A stretch of 64,000 bases of DNA, taken from NCBI GenBank assembly GCA_037176705.1, contig CM073886.1, positions 1,426,001-1,490,000 of the forward strand, read 5' to 3'. The notes beneath the pieces are model-generated. The model was not told the DNA's origin. It searched no databases and saw only the letters and a list, made by a program, of their open reading frames with translations. The position numbers and the translations under genes were made by a program. How positions within the stretch are numbered: position 1 is the first letter of the stretch; each line of letters begins with the position of its first letter. Shown piece by piece: positions 37,101 to 50,925 of this stretch. Source of the DNA: Molossus alvarezi (Eukaryota > Chordata > Mammalia > Chiroptera > Molossidae).

Positions 37101-38649
37101 TCTCCCCTACTCTGTGCTCCTCTCTCAGACCCATGTTCTCCCCTGCTTGCTGCTCCTCTCACAGACCCAGGGACTTCTCTATTCTGTGCTCCTCTCTCAG
37201 ACCCATGGTCTCCTCTTCTATGTGCTCTTCTCTCAGACTCATGGTTTCCCCTGCTATGTGCAGCTCTCTCAGAACCATGTTCTCTTATTCTCTGTGCTCC
37301 TCTCTCAAAACCATGGTCTCCCTTGCTCTATGCTCCTATCTCAGAACCATAGTATTTCCTGCTCTGTGCTCCTCTCTCAGACCCTTGGTCTCATCTTCTC
37401 TGTTCTCCTCTCTCTGACCCATGGTCTCCCCTGCTTGCTGCTCCTCTCTCAGTCCCATGGTCTCCCATGATCTGTGTTTTTCTCTCAGAACATGGTCTCT
37501 CCTCTGTGCTCCTCCCTCAAACCCATGGCCTCCTCTTCTCTGTGATCCTCTCTCAGACCCATGGTGTCCCCTGCTCTGTGCTTATCTCTCGGACCCATGG
37601 TCTCCCCTGCTCTATTCTCCTCCCTCAGACCCATGGTCTCCTCTTCTCTGTGCTCCTCTCTGAACCATGGTCTCCCCTGCTCTGTGCTCCTCTCTCAGAC
37701 CCATGGTCTCCTCTTCTCTGTACTCCTCTTTCAGACTCATGATCTCACTTCTCTTTGCTCCTCTCTCAGACACATGGTCTCCTCTTATGTGTGCTCTTCT
37801 CTCAGACCCATGGTCTCCTCTGCTCTGTGCTTCTCTCTCAGACCCATGGTCTCCCCTGCTCTGTGCTCCTCACTCAGACCCATGGTCTCCTCTTCTCTGT
37901 GCTCCTCTCTCAGACCCATGGTCTCGCTTCTATGTGTTCCTCTCTCAGACCCATGGTCTCCTCTTCTCTGTGCTCTTCTCTCAGACCCATGGTCTCCTCT
38001 GCTCTGTGCTTCTCTCTAAAACCCATAGTATACACTGCTCGCTGCTTCTCTATCAGACGCTTGGTTTCCTCTTCTCTGTGCCCCGCTCTCAGACCCATGG
38101 TCTCCCGTGCTTGCTGCTCCTCCCTCAGAAACATGTTCTCTTATTCTCAGTGCTCCTCTCTCAAAACCATGGTCTCCCGTGCTCTATGCTCCTCTCTCAG
38201 AACCATTCTATTTCCTGGTCTGTGCTCCTCTCTCAGACCCATGGTCTCCTCTTCTCTATGCTCCTCTCTCAGACCCATGGTCTGCTATTATCTGTGCTCC
38301 TCTCTCATTCCCATGGTCACCCCTGCTCTGTGCTCCTTCCTCAGACCCATGGTCTCCTCTTCTCTATGCTGCACACCCAGACCCATGGTCTCCCCTGCTT
38401 GTGCTCCTCTCTCAGATCCATGGTCTCATCTTCTCTCTTCTCTTCTCTCAGACCCATGGACTCCCCTGCTTGCTGCTCCTCCTCAGACCCATGGTCTCCT
38501 CTTCTCTGTGCTCCTCTCTCAGGCCCTTGATCTCCTATTCTCTGTGCTTCTCTCTCAAACCCATGGTATATCCTGCTCTCTGCTCCTCTCTCAGACCCAA
38601 GGTCTCCTCTTCTCTGTTCTCCTCTCTCAGAACCATGGTCTCCTCTTCT
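31124..38649 (+). repeat. Block type R with embedded P block
   Basis: A different monomer order from the 5.4-kb unit. About 31.45-32.69 kb recurs at 61.47-62.64 kb, at an offset of 30,023 that changes to 29,952 after a 71-bp length difference near 32,460-32,530. About 33.79-34.6 kb resembles the 1.2-1.9 kb part of the higher-order unit. About 35.5-37.87 kb is a P block. The whole is duplicated at 43,400-50,925. Confidence 0.75.
32625..36532 (+). repeat. 2,710/2,746-bp offset duplication inside block R
   Basis: About 32,625-33,786 recurs at 35,335-36,532. The offset is 2,710 bp up to about 33,310 and 2,746 bp after it, because the right copy has one additional 36-bp monomer near 36,020. Both copies start at the CATGAACTCGCC monomer and share the rare units GTTGTGTCTTCTGC, GTGGTAGCC and CCATATCAAAACC. 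The same pair is present in the right-hand 12,276-bp copy at 44.9-48.8 kb. Confidence 0.8.
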
Positions 38650-41600
38650 CTGTGCTCCTCTCTCAGACCCATGATCGCCTCTGAGTGCTCCTCTCTCAGA
38701 CCCATGGCCTCCCCTGCTTGTTGCTCCTCTCTCAGACCCATGGACTCCTGTACTCTGTGCTCCTCTCTCAAACCCATGGTCTCATCTTCTCTGTGCTCCT
38801 CTCTCAGACCCAAGGTCTCCCCTTCTTGCTGCTCCTCTCTCAGACCCAAGGTCTCCACTGCTCTGTGCTCCTCTCAGACACATGCTCTCAAATTCTCTGT
38901 GCTCCTCTCTCAGACCCATGATCGCCTCTGAGTGCTCCTCTCTCAGACCTATGGTGTCCTCTGCTCTTCGCTTTTCTCTCAGACCCATGGTATCCTCTGC
39001 TCTGTGCTTCTCTCTCAGACCAATGGTATACCCTCCTCGCTGCTCCTCTCTCAGACCCATGGTCTCCTCTTCTCGGTGCTCCTCTCTCAGACCGATGGTC
39101 TCCCCTGATCTGTGCTCCTCCCTCAGACCCATGGTCTCATCTTCTCTGTGCTCCTCTCTCAGACCTCTGGTCTCCCCTGCTTGCTGCTCCTCTCTCAGAC
39201 CCAGGACTCCTCTACTCTGTGCTCCTATCTCAAACCCATGGTCTCATCTTCTCTGTGCTCTTCCCTCAGACCCATGGCCTCCTCTTCTTTCTGTTCCTCT
39301 CTCAGACCCATGCTCTCCCCTGGTCTGTGCTCCTCTCTCAGACCCCTGGTGTCCCCTGCTCTGTGCTCCTCTCTCAGTCCCATGGTCTCCCCTCCTCTGT
39401 GCTGATCTCTCAGACACATGGTCTCCCTGCTGTTTGCTTCTCTCTCAGACCCATGGTATACCCTGCTCGCTGCTCCTCTATCAGACCCATGGTCTCCTAT
39501 TCCCCGTGTTCTCCTCTCAGACCCATGGTTTCCTCTGCTTTGTGCTTCTCTCTCAGACCCATGGTATACCCTGCTCGCTGCTCCTCTATCAGACCCATGG
39601 TCTCCACCGCTCTGTACTCCACTCTCAGACCCCTGGTCTCATCTTCTCTGTTCTCCTCTCTCAGACCCATGGTCTCCCCTACTTGCTGCTCCTCTCTCAG
39701 ACCCTAGGTCTCCTCTTCTCTGTGCTCCTCAGACCCATGGTCTCCTCTTCTCTGTGCTCCTCTCTCAGACCCATGGTCTCGCTTCTGTGTGCTCCTCTCT
39801 CAGACCCATGGATCCTCTGCTCTGTGCTCCTCTCTCAGACCCATGGTCCTCCTGCTCTGTGCTCCTCTCTCAGACCCATGGTCTCCTCTTCTCTGTGCTC
39901 CTCTTTCAGACCCATGGTCTCGCTTCTCTGTGCTCCTCTCTCAGACCCATGGTCTCCTCTTCTCTGTGCTCTTCGCCTGAGACCCATGGTCTCCTCTGCT
40001 CTGTGCTTCACTCTCAAACACATAGTATACCCTGCTCACTGCTCCTCTATCAGACCCATGGTTTCCTCTTCTCCGAGCTCTTTTCTCAGACCCATGGTAT
40101 ACCCTGCTCGCTGCTCCTCTCTCAGACCCATGGTCTCCTATTCTCTGTGTTCTTCTCAAAGACCCATGGACTCCTCTGCTCTGTGCTTCTCTCTCAGACC
40201 CATGGTATACACTGCTCGCTGCTCCTCTATCTGACCCATGGTCTCCTCTTCTCTGTGCTCCACTCTCCGATCCATGGTCTCCCCTGCTCTGTGCTCCTCC
40301 CTCAGACATATGATCTCATCTTCTCTTAGCTCCTCTCTCAGACCCATGGCCTCCCCTACTTGTTGCTCCTCTCTCAGACCCATGGACTCCTGTACTCTGT
40401 GCTCCTCTCTCAAACCCATGGTCTCATCTTCTCTGTGCTCCTCTCTCAGACCCATGGTCTCCCCTTCTTGCTGCTCCTCTCTCAGACCCATGGTCTCCAC
40501 TGCTCTGTGCTCCTCTCAGACACATGCTCTCCAATTTTCTGTTCTCCTCTCTCAGACCCATGATCGCCTCTGAGTGCTCCTCTCTCAGACCCATGGTGTC
40601 CTCTGCTCTTCGCTTTTCTCTCAGACCCATGGTTTCCTCTGCTCTGTGCTTCTCTCTCAGACCCATGGTCTCCCCTGCTCTGTGCTCCTCCCTCAGACCC
40701 ATGGTCTCATCTTCTCTGTGCTCCTCTCTCAGACCTCTGGTCTCCCCTGCTTGCTGCTCCTCTCTCAGACCCAGGACTCCTCTACTCCGTGCTCCTCTCC
40801 CAGACCCATGGTCTCATCTTCTCTGTGCTCTTCCCTCAGACCCATGGCCTCCTCTTCTCTGTGTTCCTCTCTCAGACCCATGCTCTCCCCTGGTCTGTGC
40901 TCCTCTCTCAGACCCCTGGTGTCCCCTGCTCTGTGCTCCTCTCAGTCCCATGGTCTCCCCTCCTCTGTTCTGATCTCTCAGACCCATGGTCTCCCTGCTG
41001 TTTGCTTATCTCTCTGACACATGGTCTCCCCTTCTCTTTGCTCCTATCTCAGACCCATGGTCTCCTTTTTTCTGTGCTCCTCTCTCAGACCCATGGTCTC
41101 CTCTTCTCTCTGCTCCTCTCTCAGACACATAGTATACCCTGCTCGCTTCTCCTCTCTCAGACCCATGGTCTCCTCTTCTCTGTATTCCTCTCTCAGACCC
41201 ATGGCCTCCCCAGCTTTTAACCTCTCTCAGACCCATGGTCTCCCCTGCTTTCTGCTCCTCTCTCATACCCATGGACTCCTCTACTCTGTGCTCCTCTCTC
41301 AGACCCATGGTCTCGCTTCTGTGTGCTCCTCTCACAAACCCATGCTCTCCTCTTCTGTGTTCTCCTCTCTCAGACCCTTGGTCTCCACTTCTCTGGGCAC
41401 TTCTCTCAGACCCACGGTCTCCTCTGCTCTGTGCTTCTCTCTCAGACCCATGGTATGCCCTGCTCGCTGCTCCTCTCTCAGACCCAAGGTCTTGCTTCTG
41501 TGTGTTAGTCTCTCAGTCCCATGGTCTCCTCTTCTCTGTGCTCTTCTCTCAGACCCATGGTCTCCTCTGCTCTGTGCTCCTCCCTCAGACCCATGGTCTT

Positions 41601-44600
41601 CCCTGCTCTGTGCTCCTCCCTCAGACCCATGGTCTCATCTCTATGTGCTTCTCTCTCAGACACAGGGTCTCATCTTCTCTGTGCTCCTCTCTCAGACCTA
41701 TGGTCTCCTCTGCTCTGTGCTACTCTCAGACCCATGGTCTCCTCTTCTCTCTGTTCCTGTCACAGACCCATGGTCTCCTCTTCTCTGTGCTCTTCTCTAA
41801 GACCCATAGTCTACTCTGCTCAGTGCTTCACTCTCAGACACATAGTATACCCAGCTCGCTGCTCCTCTCTCAGTCCCATGGTCTCCTTTTCTCTGTCGTC
41901 CTCTCTCAGACCCATGGCCTCCCCAGCTCTGTATCCTCTCTAAGACCCATGGACTCCGCTGCTTGCTGCTCCTCTCTCAGACCCATGATCTCCTCTACTC
42001 TGTGCTCCTCTCTCAGACCCATGGACCCCTCTTCTCTGTGCTCCTCTCTCAGACCCATGATCTCGACTCTGAGTGCTCCTCTCTCAGACACATGGTGTCC
42101 TCTGCTCTACGCTCTTCTCTTAGACCCATGGTATCCTCTGATCTGTGCTTCTCTCTCAGACCCATGGTATACCCCGCTCGCAGCTCCTCTCTCAGACCCA
42201 AAGTCTCGCTTCTGTGTGCCAGTCTCTCAGTCCCATGGTCTCCTCTTCTCTGTGCTCTTCTCTCAGACCCATGGTCTCCTCTGCTCTGTGCTTCTCTCTC
42301 ACACCCATGGTATACCCTGCTCGCTCCTCCTCTATCAGACCCATGGTTTCCTCTTCTCTGTGCTCCTCTCTCAGACCCATGGACTCCCCTGCTCTGTGCT
42401 GATCTCTCAGACCCATGGTCTCATCTTCTCTGTGGTCCTCTCTCAGACCATGGTCTCCCCTGCTTGCTGCTGCTATCTCAGACGCATGGTCTCCTCCTTT
42501 CTGTGCTATTCTCTCAGACCCATGGTCTCCTCTTCTCTCTGCTCCTCTCTCAGACCCATGATCTCGCCTCTGATTGCTCCTCTCTCAGACCCATGGTCTC
42601 CCCTGCTCTGTTCTTATCTCTCAGACCCATGGACTCCCCTGCTCTGTGCTCCTCTCTCAGACCCATGGTCTCCCCTGCTCTGTGCTCAACTCTCAGACCC
42701 ATGGTCTCATCTTCTCTGTTCTCTTCTGTCACGCCATGGTCTCCCCTGCTTGCTGCTCCTATCTCAGACCCATGGTCCCCTCTTTTCTGTGCTCCTCTCT
42801 CAGACCCATGGTCTCCCCTGCTCTGTGCTGATCTCTCAGACCCATGGTTCATCTTCTCTGTGGTCCTCTCTCAGACCATGGTCTCCCCTGCTTGCTGCTG
42901 CTATCTCAGACGCATGGTCTCCTCCTTTCTGTGCTATTCTCTCAGACCCATGATCTCCTCTTCTCTCTGCTCCTCTCTCAGACCCATGATCTCGCCTCTG
43001 ATTGCTCCTCTCTCAGACCCATGGTCTCCCCTGCTCTGTTCTTATCTCTCAGACCCATGGTCTCCCCTGCTCTGTTCTTATCTCTCAGACCCATGGTCTC
43101 CCCTGCTCTGTGCTCAACTCTCAGACCCATGGTCTCATCTTCTCTGTGCTCCTCTCTCAGACCATTGTCTCCCCTGCTTGCTGTTCTTATCTCATGCCCA
43201 TGGTCTCCTCTTTTCTGTGCTCCTATCTCAGACACATGGTCTCCTCTTCTCTATGCTTCTCTCAGACCCATGGTCTCCACGGCTCTGTGCTCTTCTCTCA
43301 GACCCATGGTCTCCTCTGTTCCGTGCTTCTCTCTCAGACCCATTGTGTCCCCTTCTCTGTGCTCCTCTCTAAGACCCATGGTCTCCCCTGCTCTGTGCTC
43401 ATCTCTCAGACCCATGGTCTCATCTTCTCTGTTCTCCTCTGTCACGCCATGGTCTCCCCTGCTTGCTGCTCCTATCTCAGACCCATGGTCTCCTCTTTTC
43501 TGTGCTCCTCTCTCAGACCCATGGTCTCCTCTTCTCTCTGCTCCTCTCTCAGACCCATGGTCTCCTCTCCTCTGTGCTCCACTCTCAGACACATGGTCTC
43601 CCCTGCTCTGTGCTTATCTCTCAGACCCATGGTCTCCCCTGCTTGCTGCTCCTCTCTCAGACCCATGGTCTCCTCTTCTCTGTGCTCCTCTCTCAGACCC
43701 ATGGTCTCCTCTTCTCTGTGCTCCTCTCTCAGAACCATTATCTCGCCTCTGAGTGCTCCTCTCTCAGACCCATGGTCTCCTCTGCTCTGTGCTACTCTCT
43801 CAGACCCATGATCTCCTCTTCTCTGTGCTCCTCTCTCAGACCCATGGTCTCCCCTACTCTGTGCTTAGATCTGAGACCCATGGTCTCCCCTGCTCTGTTC
43901 TCCTCTCTGAGACCTATGGTCTCCTCTTTCCTGTGCTTCTGTCTCAGACCCATGGTATAGTCTGCTGCGCAGCTCCTCTCTCAGACCCATGGTCTCCACT
44001 TCTCTGTGCTCCTCTCTCAGACCCATCGTCTCCCCTGCTCTGTGCTCCTCTCTAAGAAACATGGTCTCCTCTTCTCTGTGATCCTCCCTCAGACCCATGG
44101 TCTCCCCTTCTCTGTGCTCCTCTCTCAGACCCATGGGTCCTCTGCTCTGTGCTCCTCTCTCAGACCCATGGTCCCCCTGCTCTGTGCTCCTCTCTCAGAC
44201 CCATGGTCTCCTCTTCTCTGTGCTCCTCTTTCAGACCCATGGTCTCGCTTCACTGTGCTCCTCCCTCACACCCATGGCCTCCTCTTCTCTGTGTTACTCT
44301 CTCAGACCCATGGTCTCCCCGCTCTGTGCTTAACTCAGACCGATGGTCTCCCATGCTCTATCCTGTTCTTTCAGACCCATGGTCTCCTCTGGTCTGTGCT
44401 TCTCTCTCAGACCCATGGCGTACTCTGCTCGCTGCTCCTCTCTCCGACCTATGGTCTCACCATCTCTGTGCTCCTCTCTCAGACCCATGGTCTCCCCTGC
44501 TCTGTGCTCCTCTCTCAACCCATGGTCACAACTTCTCTGTGCTCCTCTCTCAGACCCATGGTCTCCTCTGCTCTGCGCTCTTGTCTCAGACCCATGGTAT

Positions 44601-47600
44601 CCTCTGCTCTGTGCTCCTCTCTCAGACCGAATGTCTCCCCTTCTCTGTGCTCCTCCCTCACACCCATGACCTCCTCTTCTCTGTGCTCCTCTCTCAGACC
44701 CATGCTCTCCCCTGCTCTGTGCTTATCTCTCAGACCCGTGATCTCGCCTCTGAGTACCCCTCTCTCAGACCCATGCTCTCCCCTGCTCTGTGCTTATCTC
44801 TCAGACCATGGTCTCCCCTGCTCTGTGCTCCTATATCAGAACCATGGTCTTCTCTTTTCTGTGCTCCTCTCTCAGACCTATGTTCTCCACTGCTCTGTGC
44901 TCTTCTCTCAGACCCATGAACTCGCCTCTGAGTACTCCTCTCTCAGACCCGTTGTGTCTTCTGCTCTGTGATCTTCTATCAACCCATGGTCTCCTCTTCT
45001 GTGTGCTCCTCTCTCAGATCTATGATCTCGCGTCTGAGTGCTCGTCTCACAGACCCATGGTGTCCTCTGCTCTGCGCTCTTCTCTCAGACCCATGGTGTC
45101 CTCTGCTCTGTGCATCTCTCTCAGACCCATGGTATACCCTGCTCGCTGCTCCTCTCTCAGACCCAAGGTCTCGCTTCTGTGTGGTAGCCTCTCAGTCCCA
45201 TGGTCTCCTCTTCTTGTGCTCTTCTCTCAGACCCATGGACTCCTCTTCTATGAGCTTCTCTTCAGAACCATGGTATACCCTGCTCTGTGCTCCCATATCA
45301 AAACCATGGTCTCCTCTTCTCTGTGCTCCTCTCTCAGACCCATGGTTTCCACTGCTCTGGGCACTTCTCTCAGACCCATGGACTCCTCTGTTCTGTGCTT
45401 CTCTTAGACCCATGGTATGCCCTGCTCGCTGCTCTTCTCAGACCCAAGCTCCCGCTTCTGTGTGCTCCTCTCTCAGACCGATGGTCTCCTCTTCCCTGTG
45501 CTCTTCCCTCAGACCCATGGCCTCCTCTTCTCTGTGTTCCTCTCTCAGACCCATGCTCTCACCTGCTCTCTGCTCTTCTCTCAGACCCATGGTCTCCCAT
45601 TCTCTGTGCTGATCTCTCAGACCCATGGTCTCCCCTTCTCTGTGCTCCTCTCTCAGACCATGGTCTCCCCTGCTTGCTGCTCCATCTCAGACGCATGGTC
45701 TCCTCCTTTCTGTGCTACTCTCTCAGACCCATGGTTTCCTCTTCTCTCTGCTCCTCTCTCAGACCCATGATCTCGCCTCTGATTGCTCCTCTCTCAGACC
45801 CATGGTCTCCCCTGCTCTGTTCTTATCTCTGAGACCCATGGTCTCCCCTGCTCTGTGCTCATCTCTCAGACCCATGGTCTCATCTTCTCTGTGCTCCTCT
45901 CTCAGACCATTGTCTCCCCTGCTTGCTGTTCCTATCTCATGCCCATGGTCTCTTCTTTTCTGTGCTCCTCTCTCAGACAAATGGTCTCCTCTTCTCTATG
46001 CTTCTCTCTCAGACTCATGATCTCCAGGGCTCTGTGCTCTTCTCTCAGACCCATGGTCTCCTCTGCTCTGTGCTCCTCCCTCAGACCCATGGTCTTCCCT
46101 GCTCTGTGCTCCTCCCTCAGACCCATGGTCTCATCTCTATGTGCTCCTCTCTCAGACACAGGGTCTCATCTTCTCTGTGCTCCTCTCTCAGACCTATGGT
46201 CTCCTCTGCTCTGTGCTACTCTCAGACCCATGGTCTCCTCTTCTCTCTGTTCCTGTCACAGACCCATGGTCTCCTCTTCTCTGTGCTCTTCTCTAAGACC
46301 CATAGTCTACTCTGCTCAGTGCTTCACTCTCAGACACATAGTATACCCAGCTCGCTGCTCCTCTCTCAGTCCCATGGTCTCCTTTTCTCTGTCGTCCTCT
46401 CTCAGACCCATGGCCTCCCCAGCTCTGTATCCTCTCTAAGACCCATGGACTCCGCTGCTTGCTGCTCCTCTCTCAGACCCATGATCTCCTCTACTCTGTG
46501 CTCCTCTCTCAGACCCATGTACCCCTCTTCTCTGTGCTCCTCTCTCAGACCCATGATCTCGACTCTGAGTGCTCCTCTCTCAGACACATGGTGTCCTCTG
46601 CTCTGTGCTCTTCTCTTAGACCCATGGTATCCTCTGATCTGTGCTTCTCTCTCAGACCCATGGTATACCCCGCTCGCAGCTCCTCTCTCAGACCCAAAGT
46701 CTCGCTTCTGTGTGCCAGTCTCTCAGTCCCATGGTCTCCTCTTCTCTGTGCTCTTCTCTCAGACCCATGGTCTCCTCTGCTCTGTGCTTCTCTCTCACAC
46801 CCATGGTATACCCTGCTCGCTGCTCCTCTATCAGACCCATGGTTTCCTCTTCTGTGTGCTCCTCTCTCAGACCCATGGACTCCCCTGCTCTGTGCTGATC
46901 TCTCAGACCCATGGTCTCATCTTCTCTGTGGTCCTCTCTCAGACCATGGTCTCCCCTGCTTGCTGCTGCTATCTCAGACGCATGGTCTCCTCCTTTCTGT
47001 GCTATTCTCTCAGACCCATGGTCTCGTCTTCCTCTGCTCCTCTCTCAGACCCATGATCTCGCCTCTGATTGCTCCTCTCTCAGACCCATGGTCTCCCCTG
47101 CTCTGTTCTTATCTCTCAGACCCATGGACTCCCCTGCTCTGTGCTCCACTCTCAGACCCATGGTCTCCCCTGCTCTGTGCACAACTCTCAGACCCATGGT
47201 CTCATCTTCTCTGTTCTCCGCTGTCACGCCATGGTCTCCCCTGCTTGCTGCTCCTATCTCAGACCCATGGTCCACTCTTTTCTGTGCTCCTCTCTCAGAC
47301 CCATGGTCTCCCCCCTGCTCTGTGCTGATCTCTCAGACCCATGTCTCATCTTCTCTGTGGTCCTCTCTCAGACCATGGTCTCCCCTGCTTGCTGCTGCTA
47401 TCTCAGACGCATGGTCTCCTCCTTTCTGTGCTATTCTCTCAGACCCATGGTCTCCTCTTCTCTCTGCTCCTCTCTCAGACCCATGATCTCGCCTCTGATT
47501 GCTCCTCTCTCAGACCCATGGTCTCCCCTGCTCTGTTCTTATCTCTCAGACCCATGGACTCCCCTGCTCTGTGCTCCTCTCTCAGACCTATGGTCTCCCC

Positions 47601-50600
47601 TGCTCTGTGCTCAACTCTCAGACCCATGAACTCGCCTCTGAGTACTCCTCTCTCAGATCCGTTGTGTCTTCTGCTCTGTGATCCTCTATCAACCCATGGT
47701 CTCCTCTTCTGTGTGCTCCTCTCTCAGATCTATGATCTCGCGTCTGAGTGCTCGTCTCACAGACCCATGGTGTCCTCTGCTCTGCGCTCTTCTCTCAGAC
47801 CCATGGTGTCCTCTGCTCTGTGCTTCTCTCTCAGACCCATGGTATACCCTGCTCGCTGCTCCTCTCTCAGACCCAAGGTCTCGCTTCTGTGTGGTAGCCT
47901 CTCAGTCCCATGGTCTCCTCTTCTTGTGCTCTTCTCTCAGACCCATGGACTTTTCTGCTATGAGCTTCTCTTCAGAACCATGGTATACCCTGCTCTGTGC
48001 TCCCATATCAAAACCATGGTCTCCTCTTCTCTGTGCTCCTCTCTCAGACCCATGGTTTCCACTGCTCTGGGCACTTCTCTCAGACCCATGGACTCCTCTG
48101 TTCTGTGCTTCTCTTAGACCCATGGTATGCCCTGCTCGCTGCTCTTCTCGGACCCAAGCTCCCGCTTCTGTGTGCTCCTCTCTCAGACCGATGGTCTCCT
48201 CTTCCCTGTGCTCTTCCCTCAGACCCATGGCCTCCTCTTCTCTGTGTTCCTCTCTCAGACCCATGCTCTCACCTGCTCTCTGCTCTTCTCTCAGACCCCA
48301 TGTCTCCCCTGCTCTGTGCTTCTCTCTCAGACCCATGGTCTCCCATTCTCTGTGCTGATCTCTCAGACCCATGGTCTCCCCTTCTCTGTGCTCCTCTCTC
48401 AGACCATGGTCTCCCCTGCTTGCTGCTCCATCTCAGACGCATGGTCTCCTCCTTTCTGTGCTACTCTCTCAGACCCATGGTCTCCTCTTCTCTCTGCTCC
48501 TCTCTCAGACCCATGATCTCGCCTCTGATTGCTCCTCTCTCAGACCCATGGTCTCCCCTGCTCTGTTCTTACCTCTGAGACCCATGGTCTCCCCTGCTCT
48601 GTGCTCATCTCTCAGACCCATGGTCTCATCTTCTCTGTGCTCCTCTCTCAGACCATTGTCTCCCCTGCTTGCTGTTCCTATCTCATGCCCATGGTCTCCT
48701 CTTTTCTGTGCTCCTCTCTCAGACAAATGGTCTCCTCTTCTCTATGCTTCTCTCTCAGACTCATGATCTCCAGGGCTCTGTGCTCTTCTCTCAGACCCAT
48801 GGTCTCCTCTGTTCCGTGCTTCTCTCTCAGACCCATTGTGTCCCCTTCTCTGTGCTCCTATCTCAAACCCATGGTGTCCTCTTTTCTGTGCTCCTCTCTC
48901 AGACCCATGGTGTCCTCTTCTCTGTGCTCTTCTCTCAGACCCATGGTCTCCTCTGCTCTGTGCTCCACTCTCAGACCCATGGAATACTCTACTCTTTGCT
49001 CCTCTCTCAGACACATGGTCTCCTCTTCTCTGTGCTCTTCTCTCAGACCCATGGTCTCCTCTGCTCTGTGCTTCACTCTCAATCACATAGTATACCCTGC
49101 TCACTGCTCTTCTATCAGACCCATGGTCTCCTCTGCTCTGTGCTCCACTCTCAGACCCATGGAATACTCTACTCTGTGCTCCTCTCTCAGACCCATGGTC
49201 TCGCTTCTGTGTGCTCCTCTATCATACCCATGGTCTCCTCTTCTCTGTGCTCTTCTCTCAGACCCATGTCTCCGCTGCTCTGTGCTTCTCTCACAGACAA
49301 TAAGTATATCCTGCTCACTACTCCTCTATCATACCCATGGTCTCCTCTTCTCTGTGCTCCTCTCGAAGACCAATGGTCTCCCCTACTCTGTGCTCCTCTC
49401 TCAGACCCATGTTCTCCCCTGCTTGCTGCTCCTCTCACAGACCCAGGGACTTCTCTATTCTGTGCTCCTCTCTCAGACCCATGGTCTCCTCTTCTATGTG
49501 CTCTTCTCTCAGACTCATGGTTTCCCCTGCTATGTGCAGCTCTCTCAGAACCATGTTCTCTTATTCTCTGTGCTCCTCTCTCAAAACCATGGTCTCCCTT
49601 GCTCTATGCTCCTATCTCAGAACCATAGTATTTCCTGCTCTGTGCTCCTCTCTCAGACCCTTGGTCTCATCTTCTCTGTTCTCCTCTCTCTGACCCATGG
49701 TCTCCCCTGCTTGCTGCTCCTCTCTCAGTCCCATGGTCTCCCATGATCTGTGTTTTTCTCTCAGAACATGGTCTCTCCTCTGTGCTCCTCCCTCAAACCC
49801 ATGGCCTCCTCTTCTCTGTGATCCTCTCTCAGACCCATGGTGTCCCCTGCTCTGTGCTTATCTCTCGGACCCATGGTCTCCCCTGCTCTATTCTCCTCCC
49901 TCAGACCCATGGTCTCCTCTTCTCTGTGCTCCTCTCTGAACCATGGTCTCCCCTGCTCTGTGCTCCTCTCTCAGACCCATGGTCTCCTCTTCTCTGTACT
50001 CCTCTTTCAGACTCATGATCTCACTTCTCTTTGCTCCTCTCTCAGACACATGGTCTCCTCTTATGTGTGCTCTTCTCTCAGACCCATGGTCTCCTCTGCT
50101 CTGTGCTTCTCTCTCAGACCCATGGTCTCCCCTGCTCTGTGCTCCTCACTCAGACCCATGGTCTCCTCTTCTCTGTGCTCCTCTCTCAGACCCATGGTCT
50201 CGCTTCTATGTGTTCCTCTCTCAGACCCATGGTCTCCTCTTCTCTGTGCTCTTCTCTCAGACCCATGGTCTCCTCTGCTCTGTGCTTCTCTCTAAAACCC
50301 ATAGTATACACTGCTCGCTGCTTCTCTATCAGACGCTTGGTTTCCTCTTCTCTGTGCCCCGCTCTCAGACCCATGGTCTCCCGTGCTTGCTGCTCCTCCC
50401 TCAGAAACATGTTCTCTTATTCTCAGTGCTCCTCTCTCAAAACCATGGTCTCCCGTGCTCTATGCTCCTCTCTCAGAACCATTCTATTTCCTGGTCTGTG
50501 CTCCTCTCTCAGACCCATGGTCTCCTCTTCTCTATGCTCCTCTCTCAGACCCATGGTCTGCTATTATCTGTGCTCCTCTCTCATTCCCATGGTCACCCCT

Positions 50601-50925
50601 GCTCTGTGCTCCTTCCTCAGACCCATGGTCTCCTCTTCTCTATGCTGCACACCCAGACCCATGGTCTCCCCTGCTTGTGCTCCTCTCTCAGATCCATGGT
50701 CTCATCTTCTCTCTTCTCTTCTCTCAGACCCATGGACTCCCCTGCTTGCTGCTCCTCCTCAGACCCATGGTCTCCTCTTCTCTGTGCTCCTCTCTCAGGC
50801 CCTTGATCTCCTATTCTCTGTGCTTCTCTCTCAAACCCATGGTATATCCTGCTCTCTGCTCCTCTCTCAGACCCAAGGTCTCCTCTTCTCTGTTCTCCTC
50901 TCTCAGAACCATGGTCTCCTCTTCT
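38650..50925 (+). repeat. 12,276-bp duplication, right copy
   Basis: Direct tandem repeat of 26,374-38,649 with four observed substitutions. The 23 bases at 38,650-38,672 match both the start of the left copy and the sequence following the right copy (50,926-50,948), so the crossover lies within that shared tract. The flanks diverge immediately outside it: 38,648 differs from 26,372, and 38,673 differs from 50,949. Confidence 0.9.

Larger units (their letters stand above)
26374..38649 (+). repeat. 12,276-bp duplication, left copy
   Basis: Bases from 26,374 match those 12,276 bp downstream until about 38,672, where the copies run into each other. I found four substitutions between the copies: 26,674 C versus 38,950 T; 27,992 T versus 40,268 C; 30,060 G versus 42,336 C; and 33,460 C versus 45,736 T. 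The unit length equals 341 x 36, although it contains shorter monomers. It contains copy d of the 5.4-kb unit plus the block at 31.1-38.6 kb. Confidence 0.9.

Noticed and set aside
26374..50925. Meaning of 12,276 being exactly 341 x 36
   Set aside because: The segment contains monomers of 32-35 bp, so the exact multiple is probably coincidental. The other higher-order lengths (5,390, 5,426, 7,422, 1,996) are not multiples of 36.
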